A DNA stretch of 19,639 bases from Conidiobolus incongruus B7586. Lineage: Eukaryota > Entomophthoromycota > Entomophthoromycetes > Entomophthorales > Conidiobolaceae. The stretch lies in assembly GCA_000697335.1 (NCBI GenBank), contig JNEM01014826.1, forward strand, positions 1 to 19,639, read 5' to 3'. Numbering within the stretch: the first letter of the stretch is position 1; each line of letters starts with the position of its first letter. A model generated the notes under the pieces. The model did no database searches. It was not told the DNA's origin and saw nothing but the letters and a program-made list of their open reading frames with translations. The position numbers and the translations under genes were made by a program. Of this stretch, positions 10,059 through 19,639 are shown one piece after another.

Positions 10059-11759
10059 TAAATATAATAAAATTAGCACTATTAACAAGAATTAATTATC
10101 AAAAATAAACTTTGGATATTAAGATTATATAGTTAATTCAAATCAATTGGTATATCTAAATTTTTTATGATAAACTAAAAATCTCAAAGGATTAAATAAG
10201 TTGAATATTTTAATTTGAATATATTGGTTTGAAATTCTTTGATATTATTTTAATACCACAAATATACCTTTTTAAATATATAAATCACTTTAAGGAATAA
10301 AACCCTAATTTTATAATTTCAAATACAAAAAAAATAATTTAAAAATTAAGATATTAGGGATCAATATTGTTGGGAAAATCCACATATTATTAAATTATAT
10401 CATATTTTTTTAATTCATAAATATCAAAGTTTATATATTTTGAGAATAATTAATCTTTTGATAAATAATCTGGTATGTAAAAATAATTGACCAAGTTTTT
10501 CAATTATTATATTCAAATGTTATTATATATTTTGATATAATATTAAAATATAATGATAACTATTAAATAGTTTTGACATATGAATAAAATTTTATTTTTC
10601 AGGATATAAATTATATTTAGAAATTTTATTTTAATTTAGTATAAATTATACTAGAATTTCATATTAATATATATTATGATTTTGATTTTTATTTATTATC
10701 ATTTAGTTATGTTTCATTTAAATTAATCTTTGATTAAGAATATTATTTAATATAAAAATTATTTTTCGATTTAAAGAAACGTTTTGATCAATTATAAACT
10801 AATACATATCTTTTAAAAAGTTTTTAAATATGTACTAAGATAATGAATTATTGATATATTCGATAAAATTTTAGTATTTTTATAAATTTGAATTGATTAT
10901 GAAATTTATTATTTTGAATCTAAAAACAAATATATCTATTTTTTATAAATTATTATAGAAATCATTAAACTTTTTGATTTTTTACTGAATTTCAAATTAT
11001 ATATCATATATATAATAAAATATTATAACTCTCTAGTTAATGGTATCAAAATTACTAAAAAATTACTTCAAAAAATTTGATCCAATTGAGATTCTAATAA
11101 TCACATATTTTATGATACTTATTATAAAAAAAATCTCTTAATTATATCAAAATATACTAAAATATATAACTTAATGCATTTAATATATATGTGTGTGTTT
11201 GCATTGGTTCACTAATTTTTAACCTTGATTAGTATTTTTTCGGAATTTTAAGTTTATAAAATTTAGGTAAAAGCTGGATATGCTCCATTCCATGATATCT
11301 AGTTTTATATTGAATAATAACCAGTTTTAATTTACAACTTTTTATTTCAATAATCATTTTAAAATTAGATTGATTTTAGAATCTTGATCAAATATTATTG
11401 ATGTAATTAATACCTTCAACATTATAAATTTCTTAAATTTATTATTAATTCATTATAAACATTATATTCACAGCTAAATTATGAAATACGAATTAAAAAT
11501 AATTTTCAAGAAAAGTAGACATTAGTGCTAAAATTGATTATGAATGGACATTAATAATATATATAATATTTTGTCATTTTTTGTATTATATAATGTGTTT
11601 TAGGCAAATATTTATGCTATTAAACAAACCTACTTTCAATATTATATCTATATGATATATATTAGACGAAATGAATAAAACGGATTTATTATCACTTGAG
11701 AGGTTATTGAATTAATTCAATATATAGGATATTGTTTTTAGATAAAAGCATTAGTCTGT
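10059..11759. other. AT-rich spacer, nothing convincing
   Basis: No exon is recognisable. A slightly less AT-rich patch at about 11200-11310 does not translate into a known segment on either strand. The former promoter of the P450 pseudogene would lie at the left end. Confidence 0.55.
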
Positions 11760-12430
11760 TTAGCAACACGAAAAATTATCTAAAACAGATTAATATTGGA
11801 AAAACCATTTGAAAGTGGATTACTGATCAAATGCTACTGGATCATACTAATAAAAAGAAAAAATTTTCACTTCAAAAAAGTAATAAACTATTGTTAGGTT
11901 TGCAAATATGAGATAGTAACATTATTACTAAGCATACAATTGATGCATGGTTCTAATTGATTCATTCTATTCTATATTTCAATAATGTATACACCTAACT
12001 ACTCAATACAGTAATGGATATAATTACTGATTACAAATCAATTGTTACTCCTTTTTAGCTTCAATGCAGTATAAATACCATTCTTATTATTCACTTAATA
12101 AACAAGATCAGATTTTACCAAATCCTCATAAATTACTTTTCCAATCCTATAACCTCAAAACTAACACTATCAAATGCATTACTATGTCAAATTAGATTAA
12201 AATAATGTTGTTGCCATAATTCTAGTGACAAATTATACCGAAAACGCTTGGAGTAAAAGTGTCGAATGTACTCAATAATCTCCAGGTCACAATACTTTTT
12301 AAAAAAACAAAAGTTAGTGTGAAATAAATAATGTTGGCCAAGGAAGTGATGATATTCTCTATTGATTTGTCATTCTCTGAAAGATCCAAATTAGAGATCA
12401 ATTATTAATACACTCCCTGAAAACAACGAT
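11760..12430 (-). pseudogene. Possible relic of a second, more distant P450
   Basis: On the minus strand, fragments in shifting frames follow the order of a P450 C-terminal half. From about 12400, after an acceptor-like TTTTCAG, comes LISNLDLSENDKSIEN and then IITSLANIIYF, as found before and in the I helix. Near 12190-12150 AFDSVSFEVIGLEK resembles the LDSFxxExLRL form of the K helix. Near 12100-12040 NNKNGIY and GVTIDL, followed by a stop where Trp may have been and then SVI, resemble NG(I/L)T(I)PKG...DLWSI. Near 11960 NRMNQLEP could be the ERF region. Many stops and frame changes occur and no heme loop is readable. The match is by eye and weak; it could be unrelated decayed coding DNA. If real, it belongs to a different P450 family from the three copies around it. 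Confidence 0.35.
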
Positions 12431-13436
12431 TAACAATAGTAAATTTATTTGATTAATTGAAATTAAAATAATAAGAATTTAAAATATTGGTTGTTGAAAG
12501 TTGAATTTTAAATTTTAATATCAGCACTATTCGAATCAACCATAGATAATTTTTTGTATCTTATACTTAACAAAACCATTTAATACTTATGACTTATGTA
12601 TATAATCTTATTTTATATAAGTCAATTCAATGACAAAAGATTCATATAATTATAATATTTCTTACGATTTTTATGCATATTATATAATTTGGTAAAAAAT
12701 ATTAATAAATAATACTTTCATATTACCATAGTAAATCGATATATATTATAAATATTTGTAAATTAAAAATATATTAAACCAAATCAAGTATTAAATCTAT
12801 TGATTAATATATGGATTGAAAATTCTTTTCCATTCCTTTATATATATTTAATACCATCCATAATGCTGTTTATGATAATTAATTTTTCAAAAAGTACTCA
12901 TTCAAATTCTTTCAAAGCAATTAGTAATATTTACCTTTCAAAGTATTATTTTGAAAAAATCTGTACAAAATAGCTTTCAATGATAAATTTATTCGATATA
13001 TTTGTCATTATTATAATTTAATATTTAGGACTCGACTTTTTGCAAGTTGTTAATGTTAAAATCTATGATTATGTTTAAATCATTGTAGTATTATATAAAT
13101 TCAAATTCTTTTTTTTCATTGTATATGATATTGAATTGTATAATTGTAAAGAAAACAATTGATATTACTATCTGCAAAATGAACTGTAATGGATCGCTAT
13201 GTAATATTTTTGGTAAATATAGTTTAAATATCGATATTTTGAATAAACATGATGATAGATATAATTATAGTACTAATTTTATAATATAAAAATTATCAAC
13301 TTGATTTGGTATAAAATAACAGTGAATGAATACCAATTTATAAATATAATAATAAAATGCCCTATAGGATTTTCTCAACTATTACACTCTTTATAACATA
13401 TATTAATAATATAATTTAAATGATAAAAAATAGCTA
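12431..13436. other. AT-rich spacer downstream of the second P450 gene
   Basis: No exon or repeat worth naming is visible on either strand. The 3' untranslated region of the gene ending at 13437 should lie at the right end. Confidence 0.6.
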
Positions 13437-15288
13437 TTAGATGGTTTTAACTTGCAATCTCAGCTGATTTGGATAAACTACGCCAAATGGATTTAATCTC
13501 ACTTGAGAATAATCAGGATTATTAGGTCCTAAACAAAATTCAAATTTTTGTAAAAGCATTGATAAGGTCACTTTTTGTTCCATTAAAGAGAATGATGCAC
13601 CAACACCTATTATAATATTAGATCAACTATAATTTTTGGAAGCCATTGTTTACTTACATGCTCTGGGTCCAGTTACAAATGGTTGCCATGCTTGCGATTC
13701 GTTATTCAAATTATATAAAAATCTTTCAGGCTGGAATTCTTCCGGGTTTTCAAAAACTGCAGGATCATGATGAATACCCCACAGGTCAAGAATGACCATA
13801 GTACCTTCTGGAATAGTTAAGCCGTTGCTCAAGGTATAGTCCTGAGCTGCTTCTCTCTCAACTTGACTTACAGCAGTCATCAATCTCATGGATTCTTTAT
13901 TTACCAAGTCCAAATATTTCATATTCTTCAGTTGGTCTGATGTTGGGACAACCAATTTTTTGGAATTATCCAAGCTATTCAATATCTCTTGGCGGAGTTT
14001 GTTTTGAATATCCTATTGCAATGATTAGTTAATTATTCATGAGCACATCCTTGAGTTATTACAGGATAGCGAGCCAAATAATACAAAGTACTGGTTAAAG
14101 TGTAGGAAGTGGTATCATGACCTGCTAATATCAGTACTTTGATATTATCCTAATTATTAAATGCTGAGTAAAATATTTAAATTCAAAACTAGTAAAATTA
14201 CTCGAACTTCATCATATTCCAAACCAGAATAGTCACCATTGTACCATGCATCAATCATTGCGTTCAATAAATTATCAGTTGGTTTACAGTGTTTCTCTTC
14301 CATTTCTTTCATCCTAGTGGTAATCATCTTATCAATGAATTCCTCATATTGAGCTATTTGTTTTTCAAGCTCATTTCTTTTGAAAAAAGGTAGGCGTTCA
14401 AAAATTGGGAAATATTCATATAATGGATCATAAACTTGATTATTCATACTGTTCCACAGTTTGAATATATAGGAATTTGGGTCTTTTAATGCCTAATTGA
14501 TATGATTTAATATTTAAATATAACATAATAGCAAAATATAAATTACATTGAATTCGACATCAAAGAAACCCTTGCCTAGTACATCTAAGGTCATTCTAAT
14601 CGGCATATGAAAAACAAATTCAATTTATTTAATCTAAATAAATACCTTTGAATGGTATCTTGAATGTCAATCTCTTGGCCGTCTTGCTTTTCCCATTGTT
14701 TAATAACTTCTTGAACATAGTTACCAAATAAGGAGGTGGACCAATTTTGATTAAAATAAGGATTCATAATTTTTCTATGTCTTTTCCAATCCTAAATAAA
14801 GAAATCAATAACTAAAATATAATTCATTATTAATTCAATGTTACTTTTCCATTAAGAGTGGCGACTTCAAAAATTCCAAAATATTTGGCAATATTCATGC
14901 TAAAATCGACATCTTCATATTCAGGTTTAATGAATATATCTAAATAATCCCATTATTATATATTTATATTATATATAAATTGACTAAATTATATACTGGA
15001 TTTCTTGGAAATTTCACGAGAAAGTTGAGGATCTCCAACCAAAACAGTCCAAGCGTAAGTGTCAAATACCTAACCATGGGTCAATTAAGTGAGGATTTAT
15101 ACCTTTCATTAAGATATCTATATTACTCTGACAATTCCATGTTGATTCAAATAAGGTTGGATATAACGATCCATCTTCGTATTAAAGCTCTCTTTAGATA
15201 AAATAAACCTCAAGTAAGTCCATAGGGGAATACTGGTTAGGTGTTTGAGCTCTTGGGGACAGGTAAAATAGTTTTTAATGATGTTCAT
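13437..15288 (-). CDS. Cytochrome P450 monooxygenase, nine exons, short N terminus
   Basis: Tandem paralogue of the gene at 1053-2987, with the same family role. Exons (minus strand): 15288-15127, 15069-14997, 14939-14845, 14791-14646, 14595-14547, 14492-14202, 14149-14063, 14012-13658, 13606-13437. They sum to 1428 nt, 475 aa, TAA stop, no internal stop. Motifs: C-helix DWKRHR at 111-116, I-helix AGHDTT at 281-286, ExxR (ESMR) at 341-344, PERF at 396-399, heme loop FVTGPRAC with ligand Cys420 completed across the last intron. All introns are GT-AG, 50-57 nt. The first ATG in frame (15288) gives MNIIKNYFTCPQEL; this aligns with residues just after the membrane anchor of the paralogue, so the anchor is missing. 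The same frame stays open upstream only to a TGA at about 15343 and has no ATG in that interval; a TTG at 15315 is not a likely start. An undetected 5' exon or loss of the anchor are both possible, so the 5' end is the uncertain part. Confidence 0.88.
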
Positions 15289-15352
15289 TGAAGCGAATTG
15301 AAAATGTTTGAACAATTCAGAATAATTTGAAAATTTGGGTCATTCTTTGAGG

Positions 15353-15360
15353 TTTTTATA
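15353..15360 (-). promoter_or_regulatory. Putative TATA box of the second P450 gene
   Basis: On the minus strand CCTATAAAAACC gives a good TATAAAAA box 65-72 bases upstream of the ATG at 15288, a spacing that would allow a leader of about 35-45 bases. A CCAAT pentamer (GGACCAATC) lies about 150 bases further upstream, near 15510. If this box is used, transcription starts below the TGA that closes the upstream frame, which supports the short N terminus. Confidence 0.4.
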
Positions 15361-15384
15361 GGAGTGATATTTCAATATCATAGT

Positions 15385-15447
15385 CTGAAAAATGATATTT
15401 AGAATAGTTAATTAAATCTTTGAAATATATTTTAAGCAAATACTTAC
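15385..15447 (-). other. Intron-like segment upstream of the second P450 gene
   Basis: A textbook donor (GAACT|GTAAGT) and acceptor (ATTTTTCAG|ACTATG) stand 63 nt apart on the minus strand, about the size of the introns in this locus. The upstream sequence reads MNPNTREL just before the donor. Splicing does not give an open frame into the P450 exon 1, because a TGA follows, so this could be an intron in a 5' untranslated leader, a relic of a lost anchor exon, or chance. The acceptor CAG differs from the TAG or AAG used by the other introns. Confidence 0.3.
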
Positions 15448-15591
15448 AGTTCACGAGTGTTGGGATTCATCCAATGAAATCAATTACCCATGAATCTTAT
15501 CAGTTTGATTGGTCCAAACATATTACGAGTCGCATTGATTGGATCATTTATTAACTTTTTTAAATCAATGAATCAATTTCATATATCATCA

Positions 15592-15660
15592 AAATTTTCA
15601 AAAAGGAATTTTTCTGAAAAAGTTTCCAAATAGGGATTGGAAATAATTTTTTGAAAATTT
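15592..15660. repeat. Bulged inverted repeat upstream of the second P450 gene
   Basis: The outer arms AAATTTTCAAAAA (15592-15604) and TTTTTGAAAATTT (15648-15660) are exact complements over 13 bp. The inner arms TTTCCAA (15623-15629) and TTGGAAA (15637-15643) pair over 7 bp around a 7-nt loop. An 18-nt bulge interrupts the left side and a 4-nt one the right. It lies about 300 bases upstream of the P450 ATG. It could be a hairpin-forming repeat, a small decayed element or a regulatory palindrome; nothing favours one of these. Confidence 0.6.
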
Positions 15661-15720
15661 CTCACTCATCAAACATTTTACCTTTAATAGCAAAAGAGCG
15701 AAAGCAATGGAATCATGGTA

Positions 15721-15744
15721 ATATTATATTATATTATATTATAT
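15721..15744. repeat. (ATATT)n microsatellite
   Basis: Four full ATATT units and a partial fifth, uninterrupted. Confidence 0.85.
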
Positions 15745-16542
15745 AGAATTGATGAGTTGATAATAGCAGTTAAATATTATAATTATTCCAGTTAGTAATT
15801 TTTTTTATCTTTCCAATCAAATTCAACTATCTTACAAAATTTGGATATATTAACTATATAAAATTCATCAATTCCGAAGCATAAATAGCTAGAATATTGA
15901 ATATGTTATTATTTTACGTTTGTTATGATGTTGAATGATACTTATATAAATCCAAATACTTACATTAGTTATTATCCAACTCAGAAGTTAACATCTTAAT
16001 TTTACCTATTTATTTACCATTTCGCCAAATTGACTTTGCAATTTCCAATATATTTAATCTAAATAATGCAAAATTTTTTTTGATTTTTTAATTTTAATAA
16101 ATCTAATGCTATTTTTAAAACTTTTAAGTGCTTTAATACCATAATAGGTTTCTAACAGCTATACTTTATATATGTCAAATTTGAAAAATTAAAATAATTA
16201 CATAATATTTTCAATTATTAATATTTTAATATAGACTATATAGGTTTTCATTTCTTATTATTCTAAATGTAATTTTTTAATATTTTTTGTAAAGTTATTG
16301 GCAAGGAATTCAATTGATCAGTTATTTTGCTAGTGTATTATTAAGGATTTGCTATTTAATTTTGTTTGGCCAACAATGAGAATTTGATGCTAATATAATG
16401 TGAGAATTAGTATATCTCTAAAGATATATTAAATTTACTTATAAATTTTAATAGTGTTCTTTTTAATTATTAATTCTAATAATTTTTTTCTGATGAATTT
16501 ACTTGAGGTTAGTAAAATCTGATATCAATTTTACTGTAAATC

Positions 16543-16605
16543 ATGGAAAATCAGGGTAATTCAGAGATTAATAATATTCATAATCCCCTCCAACCAGGAC
16601 TAAAT
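16543..16605 (+). CDS. Possible orphan first exon of an unknown gene
   Basis: An ATG preceded immediately in frame by TAA opens 21 codons, MENQGNSEINNIHNPLQPGL then N, and meets a good splice donor, AAT|GTAAGA, at 16606. The patch is richer in G and C than its surroundings and uses a mixed set of codons, as the real P450 exons do. Without splicing the frame continues for about 19 codons of AT-rich sequence to a stop. I could not find a convincing next exon in the 700 bases before the transposon nest, so the gene may be broken, may have a long intron, or the match may be chance. No family is recognised. Confidence 0.3.
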
Positions 16606-17310
16606 GTAAGAAGCGAACAATTTTTATATTTTAATTTCAAGATATTAGACCAATATTATATATAAATATATTATTGTAACCATATTAAATTAACCTTATC
16701 AATATATTTACTTATATTTCAATTCATATCAATATTATACTATATTCAAATTTTTCTATCAATTTATAATTTATATTGAAAATAATAATTTTAAATTCAT
16801 ATATAAAAATCTTATATGTCAATCCTATATATAGGGTTTATCAATCTTAACACCAACTAATTAACTATATTATTATTAACTTTAAAATAAAAATAGTAAT
16901 CTTTTATTATTTAATTTTTCAAATATATTGTTAATTTTGAAAAACATATATTATACAAAATATATAAGAAAAATGATATTTTCATATTATATATAATTTT
17001 CTTTTATTATTATTATATTTTTATTTACAAATTGGATTTAAATTTAACTATTGTAGGATTTAATTATAATTATCAAAAGCATCTTATTTTAGTGTTATTA
17101 TAACTCAGCTATAAATCTTTCAAAAATAGTTAAATATAATAATAAATTTTCAAGATAATATTTTATATAATATTATTAACTAATATTTAATATATTAATT
17201 TAAAGTTAAAAAATCATTTTAAAATTTTCCAAAAATATAAAGATTGATTATTATTATTTTTTTTTAACTTACTAATAAATCAATATATAATTAATTATAT
17301 AGATTAACTA
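16606..17310. other. AT-rich spacer left of the transposon nest
   Basis: No exon, transposase segment or repeat is recognisable. TAG acceptors occur (for example near 16650 and 16835), but the sequence after each quickly meets stops. Confidence 0.55.
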
Positions 17311-17420
17311 TATTCACCAGAGCTAGAACTTTATTTAGTTGATTAAATTATGAAATAAATGTTTAATTATAAAAACTTAAAAAATTAAATAATTATAGCA
17401 AAATTAAACTAATTATAATA
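17311..17420 (-). mobile_element. Outer mariner copy, left (3') end segment
   Basis: This segment looks like the left end of the transposon copy that resumes at 18863. Next to a TA dinucleotide, ACCAGAGCTAGAACTTTATT (from about 17316) resembles AACAGAAAATAGAAACTTTT at the left end of the inner copy (from 17422). The following bases, from about AAATTATGAAATAAATG to AAAATTAAAC, resemble the inner copy at roughly 17488-17560. It is non-coding terminal sequence. The match is short and AT-rich, so it depends on the nested arrangement making sense as a whole. Confidence 0.4.
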
Positions 17421-18862
17421 TAACAGAAAATAGAAACTTTTTTATAAAATAAAAATAATTAATAAATTATATAAAAATAAATTACAAAATTATGATAAAA
17501 TAATTATTATTATAAAATTTAATAAGTGTTTTATTTATTAGTATAGAAATTAAATAATGGCACAATTTTAATATTAAAATTAAACAAATAAATTAATAAA
17601 TAATATATAAAAATTAATGAATAATATAAAATTAATAGCCTCTTTTATTATTAATAACTCTTTTCTATATCTTTGGTAAACTTTTAATATTTAAAAAATA
17701 GTCTTTTTTATTAAAAACTGAAATTTGATATTTTATAAACTAATTTAATTTGTTTATAAGAATTTTTTTTCTTGCAAGCTGTTTTTTTAATTGTCTAAAA
17801 CAATTATAATTATATAGGTTATAATCAGGTGAATATACTAGATATAAAACTCCCTCCAATTTTTTTTATATAAAAAATTTTTTATAGCTTTAGCTTTATG
17901 TATTTTACAATTATCATGCAAAATAATAGGTGTCTTTAATTTATATTGAGAATACCATTTAAAAATTGTTTTATTTAAAAAAGTAATATATAACTTACTA
18001 TTAATTAATTTTCCTTGAGATATTAAATAAGAAAACTATATATTATTATAATCTATTACAACAATTTACATTCACTTATATTTAAAATATTTATTCATTA
18101 GAATTTGTAAAGGGGATTGATTTAGCTTAACCTAACATCTTGTTTTATTTTTAGGTAAAGGATTATATAAAAGAATTTAAGATTCATTAATTATAAGTAT
18201 TTATTATCAAAACCTTTGTTTTTAGTTATACCTTAATAAGTTTAGTTTAGCTATAGCTACTCTAGTTTTCTTTTGGGTTTTTATTAAATTATAAGATAAC
18301 TATTTTGTATTTTTATTAATTAATCTAAGTTTAAGCTTAAGTAAATATAACATGCTTGTATAATTAACATTAAATTACTTTGATAGTTCTTTAACAAAAA
18401 TAAAAGGGTATTTCTTAATATATTTTTTTACTTTATTATTAAGTAAAAAAGTAATAGTAAAAATTAATCTTTTAAGTTTTGGTAAATTTTGAATAATGTC
18501 CCTTCTAGCTTTAAAATCATAAATCTAGCAATATATGGTAGTTTTAGATAAAGCACCATCTTTATAAGTTATTTACAAGTTTTAAATGATTTTAGAGGGT
18601 TTATAATTAAGTTTTAAAGATACAATATTAAAAGCTTTTTGATAATCACAATCTAGTTTAAATATAATTAAATTTAAATATAATTTTTAAAATCAAAATA
18701 TTTTAATATAAAAATAATAAAGACTGAATATATATATATATAGTTTGAAAATATTGTTTTTCCTATATATTATATATATATATAATCTTTCAAAATATAT
18801 AATATGCTTGAAATATTAGAAATTAAAAAATTTACCATTTCTTAATTTCTATTCTCATATTA
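17421..18862 (-). mobile_element. Inner ITm/mariner-family DNA transposon, decayed
   Basis: About 1.44 kb bounded by TA dinucleotides, with imperfect terminal inverted repeats: the left end reads AACAGAAAATAGAAACTT, the right end inward ATATGAGAATAGAAATT. The minus strand codes, with frame changes, for a mariner-type transposase in order. First comes an N-terminal helix-turn-helix around 18640-18480 (LNYKPSKII and LSKTTIY...IYDFKARRDI), then LIKTQKKTRVAIAKLNLL near 18250. Next is NESxILLYNPLPKN near 18185, where mariners have DE, then ILHDNCKIHKAKAIKNFL with the second catalytic Asp at 17913-17915. YSPDYN follows at 17822-17835, and QLKKQLARKK close behind. The first catalytic Asp is now Asn, the third site reads Asn, and several Trp codons are stops. 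It is dead as a transposase source. Confidence 0.8.
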
Positions 18863-19639
18863 CTTTATATATTAAATAGTAGGAATTTTTTACAATTAAA
18901 AAAAAATAAATATTTTAATATATAATATATAAAAATAAATATATAATATAAATTTAATAGTTTTTTTCATTATTAATAACTTTTTATAATACTTTTAATA
19001 AAATTCTAATATTTAAATAATAGTTCTTTTTATTAAAGACTAAAATTTAATATTTTATTAACTAATTAAATTTTTTTATAAAATTTTTTTTATAAGCTGG
19101 TTTTTTAATGACCTAATATAATTATAATTATATAAATTATAATCTAAAAAGTATACCAAATGAATTATTTTCTTCATTATTTTTAATTAGAAAGCTTCTT
19201 ATAGCTTTAGATTTATGTATTTTGTAATTATTATACAAAATAATAAGTTTTCTTAAATTATATTGAGAACACTAATTAGAAACATTTTTATTTAAAAAAA
19301 CAATATAAAATTTACTATTAATTAATTTTCCTTTAAGAACTAAATACAGAAAGTATATATTATTATAATTTATTATAATGATTAATACTTACTTATTAAT
19401 AAAATATATATTTAAATAGATTTATAAAAGGGTTTGATTTAATTTAATCTAACATCTTAATTTATATCTTAATAAAAGATTATCAATAAAGATTTAAGAT
19501 TTATTAATTATAAATATTTACTATAAAAGTTTAAACTTCTAATAATATTTTAGTAAGTTTTATTTAATAATAACTATTCTAACTTTTTTTAAGCTTTAAT
19601 TAAATTATAAGATATTTATTTTATATTATTATTGATTAA
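18863..19639 (-). mobile_element. Outer mariner copy, right segment, runs off the window
   Basis: From about 18870 the sequence follows the inner copy from about 17545 onward, base by base with many substitutions, to the window edge. It contains the same 3' untranslated stretch and, on the minus strand, transposase remains such as YNLYNYN...LKNQL, HKSKAI and the block before them. It is more AT-rich than the inner copy; many C or G positions there are T or A here. The 5' part of the element, including the helix-turn-helix region and right terminal repeat, lies beyond the window. Together with 17311-17420 it forms one older element split by the inner copy. Confidence 0.75.

Larger units (their letters stand above)
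15448..16542. other. AT-rich spacer upstream of the second P450 gene
   Basis: No further exon is recognisable. The stretch holds a bulged inverted repeat (15592-15660) and an ATATT microsatellite (15721-15744), listed separately. Confidence 0.6.

Noticed and set aside
14980-15201. Plus-strand open frame of 73 codons
   Set aside because: It is antisense to exons 1-2 and intron 1-2 of the second P450 gene and ends without any family feature.
15289-15315. TTG at 15315 as start of the second P450
   Set aside because: Fungal nuclear genes rarely start at TTG; the next in-frame ATG at 15288 is preferred, although the 5' end remains uncertain.
17421-18862. Tc1 (DD34E) rather than mariner-type transposase
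   Set aside because: The YSPDYN...LKKQL ending and the KTQKKTRVAIAKLNLL block fit the mariner side better, but decay at the third catalytic site leaves the exact clade open, so only ITm/mariner is claimed.
1-19639. Mitochondrial or plastid origin because of extreme AT content
   Set aside because: Spliceosomal introns, nuclear P450 genes and mariner transposons all point to nuclear DNA.

Overview
The window reads as nuclear DNA of a filamentous early-diverging fungus with a very AT-rich genome. Glomeromycotina or Entomophthoromycotina would fit, but the assignment is an inference. The evidence is two multi-exon cytochrome P450 genes with the standard genetic code, 48-57 nt spliceosomal introns with GT(A)...TAG ends, long and almost gene-free AT-rich spacers, and decayed mariner-type DNA transposons. 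There is no tRNA, rRNA, CRISPR array or bacterial-style operon.

Gene layout, all on the minus strand: an apparently intact nine-exon P450 gene (1053-2987, 505 aa after splicing); a full-length but decayed P450 copy (8180-10058); a doubtful, more distant P450-like relic (about 11760-12430); and a second nine-exon P450 gene (13437-15288, 475 aa). The two good genes have the same eight intron positions and phases, and seven of nine exons are equal in length or differ by at most 3 nt. They are clearly tandem duplicates, and the middle copy is a third member that has died. The intact copies should be heme monooxygenases that take electrons from an NADPH-P450 reductase. The first has an N-terminal membrane anchor; the second seems to lack it. 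Substrates cannot be read from the sequence.

The right end (17311 to the window edge) is a nested pair of ITm/mariner-family transposons: a decayed copy at 17421-18862 sits inside the 3' part of an older, more AT-eroded copy that runs off the window. A short internally deleted relative lies at 5168-5590, between the first gene and the dead P450. A 249-bp CT-rich block at 4070-4318 has TG...CA ends and a 4-bp flanking duplication, and may be a solo LTR.

The rest is AT-rich spacer with microsatellites, one perfect 17-bp-arm palindrome, a hairpin upstream of the second P450 gene, a possible orphan first exon (16543-16605) and an unidentified, possibly decayed gene region (6481-7220). I found no clearly novel system. 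The most informative features are the P450 birth-and-death array and the transposon nest.
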